Of a DNA stretch of 7,238 nucleotides, positions 1 to 6,987 are shown one piece after another. Positions within the stretch are counted from its first letter, which is position 1; each line of letters begins with the position of its first letter. Below the pieces are notes generated by a model that was given only the letters and a program-made list of their open reading frames with translations, was not told where the DNA came from and did no database searches. The DNA is taken from positions 1 through 7,238 of the forward strand of contig CAJOQS010000151.1 in NCBI GenBank assembly GCA_905236925.1. Direction: 5' to 3'. Source of the stretch: an uncultured Lachnospiraceae bacterium (GTDB lineage Bacteria > Bacillota > Clostridia > Lachnospirales > Lachnospiraceae). A program made the position numbers and the translations under genes.

Positions 1-1
1 C

Positions 2-109
2 CCGAAGATGGAGCACCTGAGAAAGCACGTCGACGAGGCCGAGATGCTGGCGAGCGAGGAATGCTGGCCGGTACCGAGCTACGGGAAGCTGCTGTTCTCT
101 GTATATTGA
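2..109 (+). CDS. glnN: Glutamine synthetase type III, C-terminal fragment (5' end outside window)
   Basis: Thirty-five codons and a TGA stop are visible, starting out of frame with base 1. The peptide contains LRKHVDEAEMLASEECWPVPSYGKLLFSVY. This matches the end of type III glutamine synthetases (GlnN), which typically finish with an LR-x-x-x-DE-x-E helix and then WP-x-P-x-YG-x-LLF-x-V. The enzyme makes glutamine from glutamate, ammonium and ATP in the cytoplasm; type III enzymes are long (about 700 residues) and found in Clostridia, Bacteroidetes and cyanobacteria. The catalytic domain is not in the window, so activity cannot be judged. Its place before amt and gltBD fits the glutamine synthetase role. 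No U-tract terminator directly follows the stop, so transcription may continue into the structured region downstream. The short length is the main uncertainty. Confidence 0.82.
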   Translation, partial: PKMEHLRKHVDEAEMLASEECWPVPSYGKLLFSVY

Positions 110-118
110 AAAAAATAA

Positions 119-263
119 AGGCGTGGGCGGCGACGAGTAAAACTTCCGGAGACACGCTTGCGCTTCGGATACGGACGCAACGCCACTAAGCATGCACAGT
201 ACGCACGCTAAGTGTCGGCGTCCTCTACGAGTCCCGGAAGTTTTCTCTGCGGCGCCCACGCCT
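119..263 (+). ncRNA. Candidate structured RNA element of unknown class between glnN and amt
   Basis: No coding sequence is supported here, but the region closes on itself. Bases 119-129 pair with 253-263 (11 bp, no mismatch), 135-137 with 245-247 (3 bp), and 139-149 with 234-244 (11 bp, no mismatch), leaving a roughly 5x5 internal loop. Inside this rod lie a hairpin at 184-214 (pairs 184-187/211-214, 189-191/207-209 and 193-195/203-205, with A-A and A-C mismatches and a 7-base loop ACAGTAC) and a possible second hairpin 158-162/176-180. An alternative pairing, 173-178 with 218-223, competes with the latter. The hexamer ACGAGT precedes both arms of the second helix (133-138 and 227-232). No T-run follows, so it does not look like an intrinsic terminator. 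It could be a cis-acting leader or processing element, a stand-alone small RNA, or a small palindromic mobile repeat. The strand is assumed from the flanking genes. I do not recognise a known family. Confidence 0.5.
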
Positions 264-320
264 CAGGTAATATATTTAACTGGTTTCATGTATAAGGTAA
301 CCGGTAGGAGTAAGCGGGAT

Positions 321-430
321 CAGCTACCAAGAGTCTGGTATCTGTAAACAGATAACTGGCGCAGCTTTACGGATAGCTGGGAACGCGGCAGATGTTCAAG
401 ATAGAAAAAGAGTCACCACAAGGGCGTGGT
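321..430 (+). promoter_or_regulatory. Candidate ANTAR-type antiterminator leader: two hairpins with A1/G4 hexaloops
   Basis: The first hairpin pairs 325-329 (TACCA) with 336-340 (TGGTA) around the six-base loop AGAGTC (330-335). After a C-U mismatch it extends by three more pairs, 321-323 with 342-344. The second pairs 415-419 (ACCAC) with 426-430 (GTGGT) around the six-base loop AAGGGC (420-425). Both loops have A at position 1 and G at position 4, the known recognition feature of ANTAR RNA-binding regulators such as NasR and EutV. The second hairpin uses the 5' arm of the terminator at 405-460, so the two cannot form together, as expected for antitermination. By inference, an ANTAR protein that senses nitrogen status stabilises the hairpins and lets transcription reach amt. 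A weak point is the roughly 75-base separation of the hairpins, which seems long; a small hairpin at 362-379 lies between them. No ANTAR protein is encoded in this window. Confidence 0.55.
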
Positions 431-460
431 AAATAACTCCCTTGCGGCGACTCTTTTTTT
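405..460 (+). terminator. Intrinsic terminator / attenuator upstream of amt
   Basis: Bases 405-424 pair with 439-458 through about 20 positions with only two A-C mismatches (415/448 and 418/445). The loop is 425-438, and the hairpin ends in a run of seven T (454-460). It lies only about 10 bases before the amt ribosome binding site and well beyond the glnN stop, a position more typical of an attenuator in the amt leader than of a simple glnN terminator. Because of the A-run at the base of its 5' arm it could also act on the opposite strand. The competing hairpin 415-430 overlaps its 5' arm. Confidence 0.85.
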
Positions 461-469
461 GATAAAAAA

Positions 470-475
470 GGGAGG
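470..475 (+). promoter_or_regulatory. Ribosome binding site of amt
   Basis: GGGAGG lies nine bases before the ATG at 485, a strong Shine-Dalgarno match that fixes this start codon. It sits just outside the terminator hairpin, so only transcripts that pass the terminator carry it. Confidence 0.85.
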
Positions 476-484
476 AACAAGATT

Positions 485-2257
485 ATGATTGATGAGATTA
501 TGAGTTTGGTGAGTGAACAGGTTTTCTCGGTGTGGTTTCTGATAGGCGCCGCGCTGGTGTTCTGGATGCAGGCCGGATTTGCGATGTGTGAGACCGGCTT
601 TACGAGAGCAAAGAATGCCGGAAACATCATTATGAAGAACCTGATGGACTTCTGTATCGGAACCGTGATGTGGTTTATCTGCGGTGCTTCTCTGATGCTC
701 GGGCCCAACATTTTAAAGGGCTTTGCGGGCGGATTCAGCTTTGATGTTTTCACCGGATATGCTGATTTTGATTATTCCGCGTTTGTTTTCAACCTTGTAT
801 TCTGTGCGACCACAGCTACGATCGTTTCAGGATCGATGGCAGAGCGCACAAAGTTTTCAAGCTATTGTATCTATTCGGCTATCATTTCCGCGATCATCTA
901 CCCGATCGAGGCTCACTGGGTATGGGGCGGAGGATTCCTTGCCGAGTGGGGCTTCCACGATTATGCCGGCTCTAACTGTATTCATATGGTAGGCGGTATC
1001 TGTGCATTCATCGGAGCCTGGATGCTCGGACCCAGAATGGGTAAGTTTGAGCGTGACAAGAGCGGCAAGGTTACCAAGGTCAATGCTTTCCCCGGCCACA
1101 ACCTTGTTATTGCGGCACTCGGTGTATTCATCCTCTGGCTCGGCTGGTACGGCTTTAACGGAGCTGCCGCTACCGATGTTCCCACTATGGGATCGGTATT
1201 TCTGACCACGACCGTTGCTCCCGCTGTTGCTACAGTTGTATGTATGATCTTCACATGGATCAAGTACGGAAAACCCGATGTTTCAATGTGTCTGAACGCT
1301 TCGCTTGCCGGCCTTGTTGCCATTACGGCGCCCTGTGATGTTACGGACTGTGCAGGTGCTGCAATAATCGGTGCCGTATCCGGTCTGCTCGTTGTATTCG
1401 GTGTTTGGTTCAATGATAATGTAACTCATGTCGACGATCCCGTCGGTGCCGTTGCTGTTCATATGTTCAACGGTATCTGGGGTACCATTGCGGTAGGTCT
1501 GTTTGCTACCGAGACCGCTCCCGGCTTCGCGGTTGCGGGAATCAAGGAAGGTCTTTTCTACGGCGGCGGATTTGAGCAGCTCGGACTTCAGTGCGCAGGC
1601 ACACTTATTACCGCGGCATGGACGGTTGTGACCATCTACATCGCATTTATGCTGATCAAGAAAACAATCGGTTTACGTGTATCCGAAGAAGAGGAGATCA
1701 CAGGTCTCGATGCTACCGAGCATGGTCTTCCTTCCGCATATGCAGGCTTCTCGATCATGGATATCTCCAATACCATGACCATGAGTGTTAACGAGAACAC
1801 CAACCTCGGAACAGAAAACTACGAGGAGGCTTCCGAAGCCAAGAGAGCTGCTTCGGTATCTGTAATAAGAGAAACACCCACCGGCTCGGCAGATTTCGAT
1901 ACCGGAATCTCGAAGGTCGTTATCATCGCAAAGCTCTCAAGATATGAGATTCTCAAACGTGCAATGAACGAACTGGGCGTAACCGGTATGACGGTTACAC
2001 AGGTAATGGGCTGCGGCGTTCAGAAGGGTGCAGGCGAAAAATACCGCGGAGTCGAGATCGATATGACGCTGCTTCCCAAGGTTAAGATCGAGGTAGTAGT
2101 CAGCGCGATCCCCGTGGAAAAGGTCATCGAGGCGGCCAAGAAGGCCCTCTATACCGGACGTATCGGCGACGGCAAGATATTCGTATACCCTGTCAGCCGC
2201 GTTGTAAAGATCAGGACCGGCGAGGAAAACTATGCCGCACTTCAGGATGTGGAGTGA
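485..2257 (+). CDS. amt: Ammonium transporter with C-terminal fused P-II (GlnB/GlnK-like) domain
   Basis: This 590-residue membrane protein has two parts. Residues 1-395 form a full Amt/MEP/Rh channel for ammonium, with many hydrophobic segments (about 11 expected). The family signature is intact at 159-183 (DYAGS... to ...GPR). Aligned to E. coli AmtB, the twin histidines are H167 and H326, the substrate-site tryptophan is W147, and the position of AmtB S219 is an alanine (A228) in GWYGFNGAAA. Residues 396-475 are a polar linker that starts with the usual RVSEEEEITGLDATEHG motif. Residues 476-587 are a complete P-II domain that aligns without gaps to E. coli GlnB. It keeps Q39 (Q513), K58 (K532) and the nucleotide loop TGRIGDGK (557-564); R101 is lysine (K575) and R103 is kept (R577). 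T-loop Y46 is kept (Y520), but the uridylylated Y51 is isoleucine (I525). P-II proteins normally dock on Amt trimers to close them; here regulator and channel are one chain. The start is supported by GGGAGG nine bases upstream. Confidence 0.96.
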   Translation: MIDEIMSLVSEQVFSVWFLIGAALVFWMQAGFAMCETGFTRAKNAGNIIMKNLMDFCIGTVMWFICGASLMLGPNILKGFAGGFSFDVFTGYADFDYSAFVFNLVFCATTATIVSGSMAERTKFSSYCIYSAIISAIIYPIEAHWVWGGGFLAEWGFHDYAGSNCIHMVGGICAFIGAWMLGPRMGKFERDKSGKVTKVNAFPGHNLVIAALGVFILWLGWYGFNGAAATDVPTMGSVFLTTTVAPAVATVVCMIFTWIKYGKPDVSMCLNASLAGLVAITAPCDVTDCAGAAIIGAVSGLLVVFGVWFNDNVTHVDDPVGAVAVHMFNGIWGTIAVGLFATETAPGFAVAGIKEGLFYGGGFEQLGLQCAGTLITAAWTVVTIYIAFMLIKKTIGLRVSEEEEITGLDATEHGLPSAYAGFSIMDISNTMTMSVNENTNLGTENYEEASEAKRAASVSVIRETPTGSADFDTGISKVVIIAKLSRYEILKRAMNELGVTGMTVTQVMGCGVQKGAGEKYRGVEIDMTLLPKVKIEVVVSAIPVEKVIEAAKKALYTGRIGDGKIFVYPVSRVVKIRTGEENYAALQDVE

Positions 2258-2286
2258 TCATTGATCCCACAGTACTGATTTTTCTG

Positions 2287-2315
2287 TTGACACGCCTGAA
2301 CCGCAGCTATATAAT
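2287..2315 (+). promoter_or_regulatory. Consensus vegetative promoter in the amt-gltB gap
   Basis: A perfect -35 box TTGACA (2287-2292) and a perfect -10 box TATAAT (2310-2315) are separated by 17 bases, the optimal spacing for the housekeeping sigma factor. Transcription should start near 2322. The promoter lies 29 bases after the amt stop and points at gltBD, so gltBD need not depend on readthrough from amt. The expected start is only about 10 bases before a terminator hairpin. Confidence 0.9.
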
Positions 2316-2331
2316 AACTGCTTGAAAAGGC

Positions 2332-2374
2332 AAAGGCGCCCTGGAGATTTCTCCGGGGCGCTTTCTCGTTTTTT
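2332..2374 (+). terminator. Intrinsic terminator between the promoter and gltB
   Basis: Bases 2336-2346 pair with 2351-2361 (11 bp with one T-G wobble) around the four-base loop ATTT. Flanking A-T pairs (2332-2334 with 2362-2364) can extend the stem across an unpaired G2335. T-rich sequence follows, ending in six T (2369-2374). It would end amt transcripts, but it lies downstream of the 2287-2315 promoter, so it must also act on gltBD transcripts, perhaps as an attenuator. A short hairpin, 2319-2323 with 2328-2332 closed by a GAAA tetraloop, abuts its 5' side. I see no A1/G4 hexaloop pair here. Confidence 0.85.
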
Positions 2375-2396
2375 AACGAAAGAAAAGATTCAGATC

Positions 2397-2402
2397 GGGG
2401 GA
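2397..2402 (+). promoter_or_regulatory. Ribosome binding site of gltB
   Basis: GGGGGA lies seven bases before the ATG at 2410. It is a weaker match than the sites before amt and gltD. A nearer ATG at 2402 is out of frame and overlaps this site, so 2410 is preferred. Confidence 0.65.
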
Positions 2403-2409
2403 TGAAGCA

Positions 2410-5400
2410 ATGTCTCATGTATTCGATAAGATAGAGAAAAAAGGCCTGTATTCGCCTTCATTTGAGCACGATAACTGTGGTATCGGCGCGATCATAGACA
2501 TTGAAGGAAGGGCCGGACACGCGCTGGTTTCCGATGCGCTCTCGATAGTTGAAAACCTTGAGCACAGAGCGGGAAAGGATGCCGAGGGCAAGACCGGCGA
2601 CGGTGTCGGAATACTGACCCAGATCCCTCATGCTTTCTTTCTAAAGAAGCTCAAAGAGCAGGGCATTGCTCTGCCCGGTCCGAGACAGTACGGCGTCGGA
2701 ATGTTCTTCTTCCCTCAGAACGATCTCGATATGCGTCAGGCAAAGTCGATGTTCGAGATCATAACCAGAAAGGCGGGGCTTAAGATCCTCGGCTGGAGAA
2801 AAGTCGAGACCGATCCGGACGTGCTCGGCAGCAGGGCAAGGGAATGTATGCCCAACAGCTGTCAGGTGTTTATCGAAAGACCCGCGGATGTAAAGGAAGA
2901 CCTCGATTTTGACAGGAAGCTCTATATCCTTCGAAGAGAGTTCGAGCAGTCGAGCGCGAACACCTATGTACCCTCGCTTTCCTGCAGGACGATCGTATAC
3001 AAGGGCATGTTCCTTGTGGGACAACTCCGCACATTTTTCGCGGATCTCCGCGATGAAGCCTATGAGTCCGCGATCGCGATGGTTCATTCCCGTTTCTCGA
3101 CTAACACGATGCCGAGCTGGAACAGGGCACATCCCAACAGGTTCATCGTGCATAACGGCGAGATCAATACCATCAAGGGCAATGCGGACAAGATGCTCGC
3201 CCGCGAGGAGACCATGCACACCTCCGCTTTTTCCGCAGAGGATATGACCAAGGTCCTTCCCGTTATCTCGCAGAGCGGTTCGGACTCCGCTATGCTCGAC
3301 AATGTACTTGAATTCCTTGTGATGAGCGGCATCGACCTGCCTCTCGCAATGAGCATAATGATCCCCGAGCCCTGGGCACACAACGAGACGCTTACCCAGG
3401 AGGAGAGGGATTTCTACCAGTACTACGCAACGATGATGGAGCCGTGGGACGGTCCCGCGTCGATCCTGTTCTCGGACGGCGATGTGATGGGCGCGATCCT
3501 CGACCGCAACGGACTCAGGCCTTCACGATATGTCGTAACCGACGACGGCAGGCTGATCCTTTCGTCCGAGGTCGGAGTTCTGCCTCTCGATGAGAGCCAT
3601 ATCGTCAAGAAGGAAAGACTCCATCCCGGAAAGATACTTCTTGTCGATACCAAGCAGAAGCGCATTTTCGTTGATGAGGAGATCAAGGAAAAATACGCGC
3701 TCTCCGAGCCTTTCGGTGAGTGGCTTGACAGCAATCTGATCCAGCTGGCGGATCTGAAGATCCCGAACAAAAAAGTCGCGGTCCTCGCCGGAGAGGACAG
3801 GCAGCGCCTTCAGAAGGCGTTCAGCTATACATGGGAGGATTATTACGACGGGATACTCAATATGGCGCTCACGGGCAACGAGAGTATCGGCTCGATGGGA
3901 ATTGATACCCCTATCGCGGCTCTTTCCGGGAAATACCAGCCTCTGTTCTACTATTTCAAGCAGCAGTTCGCACAGGTGACAAACCCTCCCATCGACGCGC
4001 AGCGCGAGGAGATCGTTACCTCGAGAACGGTTTATGTGGGCAAGAACGGTAACCTTCTTGAACAGAAGCCGGGCAACTGCCATGTGCTTAAGATAAACAA
4101 TCCGATACTTACAGATCTTGATCTTTTAAAGATCGAGAACATGAAGCGGGACGGCTTCAAGGTATCGAAGGTATCCACACTGTATTACAAGAGTTCACCG
4201 ATGAAGATGGTACTCAAGCACCTCTTCCTCGAGGTGGACAAGGCCTATAAGGAGGGCGCGAACATCCTGATCCTCTCCGACAGGGGAGTGGACGAGAACC
4301 ATGTCGCGATCCCCTCGCTCCTTGCGGTTGCCGCGGTGCATAAGCATCTGGTCGATACAAGAAAATGCACTGCAATGTCGTTGATCCTCGAATCGGGCGA
4401 ACCCAGGCAGGTACATCATTTCGCTGCGCTGCTGGGCTTCGGTGCTTCGGCGGTCAACCCTTATCTTGCACATGCGACGATCGCGCAGCTGATTGAGAAC
4501 GAGCTTCTTGACAAGGACTATTATGCCGCGGTTGACGATTATGACGATGCGATACTGTTCGGGATCGTCAAGATCGCTTCCAAAATGGGCATCTCCACGA
4601 TCCAGTCGTATCAGGGCAGTAAGATCTTCGAGGCGATCGGAATATCGCCCGAGGTCATTGACGAGTACTTCACCGGCACCGTAAGCCGTGTCGGAGGAAT
4701 TACCCTTGATGATATCGGCAGGGCGACGGATGCACAGCACAGTCTTGCGTTCGATCCGCTCGGACTCGAGGTGGATCTTGAGCTTACGGCGCTCGGAAGG
4801 CATAAATCGAGAAGTCAGGGTGAAAATCACAGATACAATCCCGAAACGATACATGCTCTGCAGACCGCTGCAAGAGAAGGCAATTATGAGCGCTTCAAGG
4901 AATACACGAAGCTTGCGGATGCGGAAAGAACCGGTTATTTAAGGACTCTGTTCGATTTCTGCGAGGCGGCACAGCCGGTTCCTCTCGATGAGGTCGAGGA
5001 TGAGCGTTCGATAGTTAAGCGCTTTAAGACCGGAGCGATGTCCTACGGATCGATCTCGGAGGAGGCGCATGAAACACTCGCGATCGCTATGAATCACCTT
5101 CAGGGCAAGTCAAACAGCGGTGAAGGCGGTGAGAGTGAGGAAAGGCTTATGTCTGCCGGAACCGCCCATGACAGGAGTTCGGCGATCAAGCAGGTTGCGA
5201 GCGGACGATTCGGCGTAACCAGCAGGTATCTGGTCAGCGCGAAGGAGCTTCAGATAAAGATGGCGCAGGGTGCGAAGCCCGGCGAGGGCGGACATCTGCC
5301 CGGCAAGAAGGTTTATCCCTGGATCGCGAAAACAAGGCATTCAACTCCCGGTGTGAGCCTTATCTCACCTCCCCCGCACCATGACATCTATTCGATCGAG

Positions 5401-6969
5401 GATCTTGCACAGCTGATCTACGATCTGAAAAATGCCAACAAGAACGCGAGGATATCGGTAAAGCTGGTATCCGAAGCGGGTGTCGGAACAGTCGCTGCAG
5501 GTGTGGCAAAGGCAGGAGCCGGAGTCATCCTGATCTCGGGCTATGACGGAGGAACGGGCGCTGCGCCGCTTTCGTCGATACATAACGCGGGACTTCCGTG
5601 GGAGCTCGGTCTTGCGGAAACACACCAGACACTGATCGCCAACGGCCTCAGAAACAAGGTGGTTATCGAGACGGACGGCAAGCTGATGACCGGCAGGGAC
5701 GTTGCCATTGCCGCGATACTGGGTGCCGAGGAATTCGGATTTGCCACGGCTCCGCTTATCACGATGGGCTGCGTGATGATGAGACAGTGCCAGTCGGATA
5801 CATGTCCGATGGGCGTTGCGACCCAGAATCCCGAGCTCAGGAAGAGATTTGCGGGAAAGCCCGAATATGTTGAGAATTTCATGCTCTTTATCGCGAGACA
5901 GCTTCGTGAGATCATGGCATCTCTTGGAGTGCGCTCGGTTGAGGAGCTGGTCGGAAGGACCGATCTGATAAAGATCAAGGACAATCTGAGCGAAGCGCAG
6001 AAAAAGCTCGATCTTTCGGGAATACTGCTCGATATGTCGGGAACACCGAGAGACAGGGTCGTATTCGGAAAAGATAATCTCTTTGATTTCGGACTTGAGA
6101 AAACTCTCGACGAGAGCGTGCTCCTGAAGTCGAAGAAGCTGATAAAGTCGATAAAGGAAGGCACTCCTTCGTCGCTTTCGATCAATGTCGGAAATACCGA
6201 CAGAACCTTCGGAACCCTGCTCGGAGCGGAGATCACGAGGCAGCACGCGGAAGGCCTTGACGAGGATACGGTCACGATCAACTGCAGCGGCGCAGGCGGA
6301 CAGAGCTTCGGAGCATTTATACCGAACGGACTGACGCTGAAGCTTACCGGTGACGCGAACGACTACTTCGGGAAGGGTCTTTCGGGAGGAAAGCTGACAG
6401 TACAGGCGCCTTCGGAGGCAAGCTACGATCCCTCCGAGAACATCATGGTCGGAAACGTCGCTTTGTACGGAGCCACCTCGGGTCAGGCCTATATAGCCGG
6501 AATGGCCGGAGAACGCTTCGCGATAAGAAATTCCGGAGCAGTGGCTGTTGTGGAGGGGGTCGGAGAGCACGGCTGTGAGTACATGACAGGCGGATGCGTG
6601 GTCATCCTCGGTCCCACCGGAAAGAACTTTGCCGCAGGAATGAGCGGCGGTGTGGCTTATGTGCTCGATATGGACAATAAGCTCTACAGGAATCTGAACA
6701 AGCAGCTCGTGAACATGGAGACCGTCGAGCATAAGGCCGATCTTGATGAATTGAAGCGCCTGATCACGGCACATGTCGAGAATACGGGTTCCGAAAAGGG
6801 ACGCAGGATACTGGACGATTTTGATAAGTATGTATCGCACTTTAAGAAGATCATACCCGTGGACTATAAGGAAATGATGAGGCTCATAGCGAAGGCGGAG
6901 GAAGAGGGAATGGATCCCGAGGCCGCCAGGATCGAAGCTTTCAGAGCGTTTGTCGGCGAAAAAGTATGA
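2410..6969 (+). CDS. gltB: Glutamate synthase (GOGAT), large (alpha) subunit
   Basis: At 1519 residues this is the usual full length for a bacterial GltB. With GltD it converts glutamine and 2-oxoglutarate to two glutamates in the cytoplasm, with electrons passed from NAD(P)H through GltD. Domains in order: an N-terminal Ntn-type glutaminase (about 23-430) whose nucleophile is C23 in HDNCGIGAI, preceded by a 22-residue propeptide that is normally removed, with RFSTNTMPSWNRAHP from R228 and HNGEIN at 248-253; a central domain (about 470-760, with FSYTWEDYYDG from 471); an FMN-binding synthase domain (about 830-1190) with GAKPGEGG at 954-961 and DGGTGAAP at 1046-1053; 3Fe-4S ligands C1121, C1127 and C1132 (spacing C-x5-C-x4-C); and a C-terminal GXGXG beta-helix domain (about 1255-1430) followed by a charged helical tail. 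All key residues I can place are present. It has its own consensus promoter upstream, and gltD follows 18 bases after its stop, so the two are almost certainly co-transcribed. Confidence 0.98.
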   Translation: MSHVFDKIEKKGLYSPSFEHDNCGIGAIIDIEGRAGHALVSDALSIVENLEHRAGKDAEGKTGDGVGILTQIPHAFFLKKLKEQGIALPGPRQYGVGMFFFPQNDLDMRQAKSMFEIITRKAGLKILGWRKVETDPDVLGSRARECMPNSCQVFIERPADVKEDLDFDRKLYILRREFEQSSANTYVPSLSCRTIVYKGMFLVGQLRTFFADLRDEAYESAIAMVHSRFSTNTMPSWNRAHPNRFIVHNGEINTIKGNADKMLAREETMHTSAFSAEDMTKVLPVISQSGSDSAMLDNVLEFLVMSGIDLPLAMSIMIPEPWAHNETLTQEERDFYQYYATMMEPWDGPASILFSDGDVMGAILDRNGLRPSRYVVTDDGRLILSSEVGVLPLDESHIVKKERLHPGKILLVDTKQKRIFVDEEIKEKYALSEPFGEWLDSNLIQLADLKIPNKKVAVLAGEDRQRLQKAFSYTWEDYYDGILNMALTGNESIGSMGIDTPIAALSGKYQPLFYYFKQQFAQVTNPPIDAQREEIVTSRTVYVGKNGNLLEQKPGNCHVLKINNPILTDLDLLKIENMKRDGFKVSKVSTLYYKSSPMKMVLKHLFLEVDKAYKEGANILILSDRGVDENHVAIPSLLAVAAVHKHLVDTRKCTAMSLILESGEPRQVHHFAALLGFGASAVNPYLAHATIAQLIENELLDKDYYAAVDDYDDAILFGIVKIASKMGISTIQSYQGSKIFEAIGISPEVIDEYFTGTVSRVGGITLDDIGRATDAQHSLAFDPLGLEVDLELTALGRHKSRSQGENHRYNPETIHALQTAAREGNYERFKEYTKLADAERTGYLRTLFDFCEAAQPVPLDEVEDERSIVKRFKTGAMSYGSISEEAHETLAIAMNHLQGKSNSGEGGESEERLMSAGTAHDRSSAIKQVASGRFGVTSRYLVSAKELQIKMAQGAKPGEGGHLPGKKVYPWIAKTRHSTPGVSLISPPPHHDIYSIEDLAQLIYDLKNANKNARISVKLVSEAGVGTVAAGVAKAGAGVILISGYDGGTGAAPLSSIHNAGLPWELGLAETHQTLIANGLRNKVVIETDGKLMTGRDVAIAAILGAEEFGFATAPLITMGCVMMRQCQSDTCPMGVATQNPELRKRFAGKPEYVENFMLFIARQLREIMASLGVRSVEELVGRTDLIKIKDNLSEAQKKLDLSGILLDMSGTPRDRVVFGKDNLFDFGLEKTLDESVLLKSKKLIKSIKEGTPSSLSINVGNTDRTFGTLLGAEITRQHAEGLDEDTVTINCSGAGGQSFGAFIPNGLTLKLTGDANDYFGKGLSGGKLTVQAPSEASYDPSENIMVGNVALYGATSGQAYIAGMAGERFAIRNSGAVAVVEGVGEHGCEYMTGGCVVILGPTGKNFAAGMSGGVAYVLDMDNKLYRNLNKQLVNMETVEHKADLDELKRLITAHVENTGSEKGRRILDDFDKYVSHFKKIIPVDYKEMMRLIAKAEEEGMDPEAARIEAFRAFVGEKV

Positions 6970-6973
6970 TCTT

Positions 6974-6980
6974 AAGAGGG
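6974..6980 (+). promoter_or_regulatory. Ribosome binding site of gltD
   Basis: AAGAGGG lies seven bases before the ATG at 6988, inside the 18-base gltB-gltD gap. It supports this start and separate initiation on a shared message. Confidence 0.75.
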
Positions 6981-6987
6981 TAATAAA

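Noticed and set aside
102..107. TATATT as a -10 box that would start RNA near the structured element at 119
   Set aside because: No -35-like hexamer is seen at 16-18 bases upstream, and it lies in the end of the glnN coding sequence. Too weak to call.
119..263. The long palindromic element as an intrinsic terminator of glnN or a tRNA
   Set aside because: No T-run follows the outer helix, the inner region is too large for a terminator loop, and no cloverleaf or tRNA arms are present.
119..263. The element as a small insertion (MITE-like) with terminal inverted repeats
   Set aside because: No target-site duplication is seen in the flanks. Cannot be excluded without searching the genome for further copies.
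291..296. TATAAG as a -10 box for the amt leader
   Set aside because: No matching -35 box; the TG before it is not at the extended -10 spacing. The amt promoter remains unidentified, and readthrough from glnN is possible.
357..373. Sigma-54-like promoter (TGGCGC at the -24 position) before amt, attractive for a nitrogen gene
   Set aside because: The -12 part lacks the TTGC core and its invariant GC; only the -24 half matches.
367..753. Open reading frame of 128 codons on the - strand across the amt leader and start
   Set aside because: It crosses the terminator hairpin and the start of amt, and shows no family resemblance.
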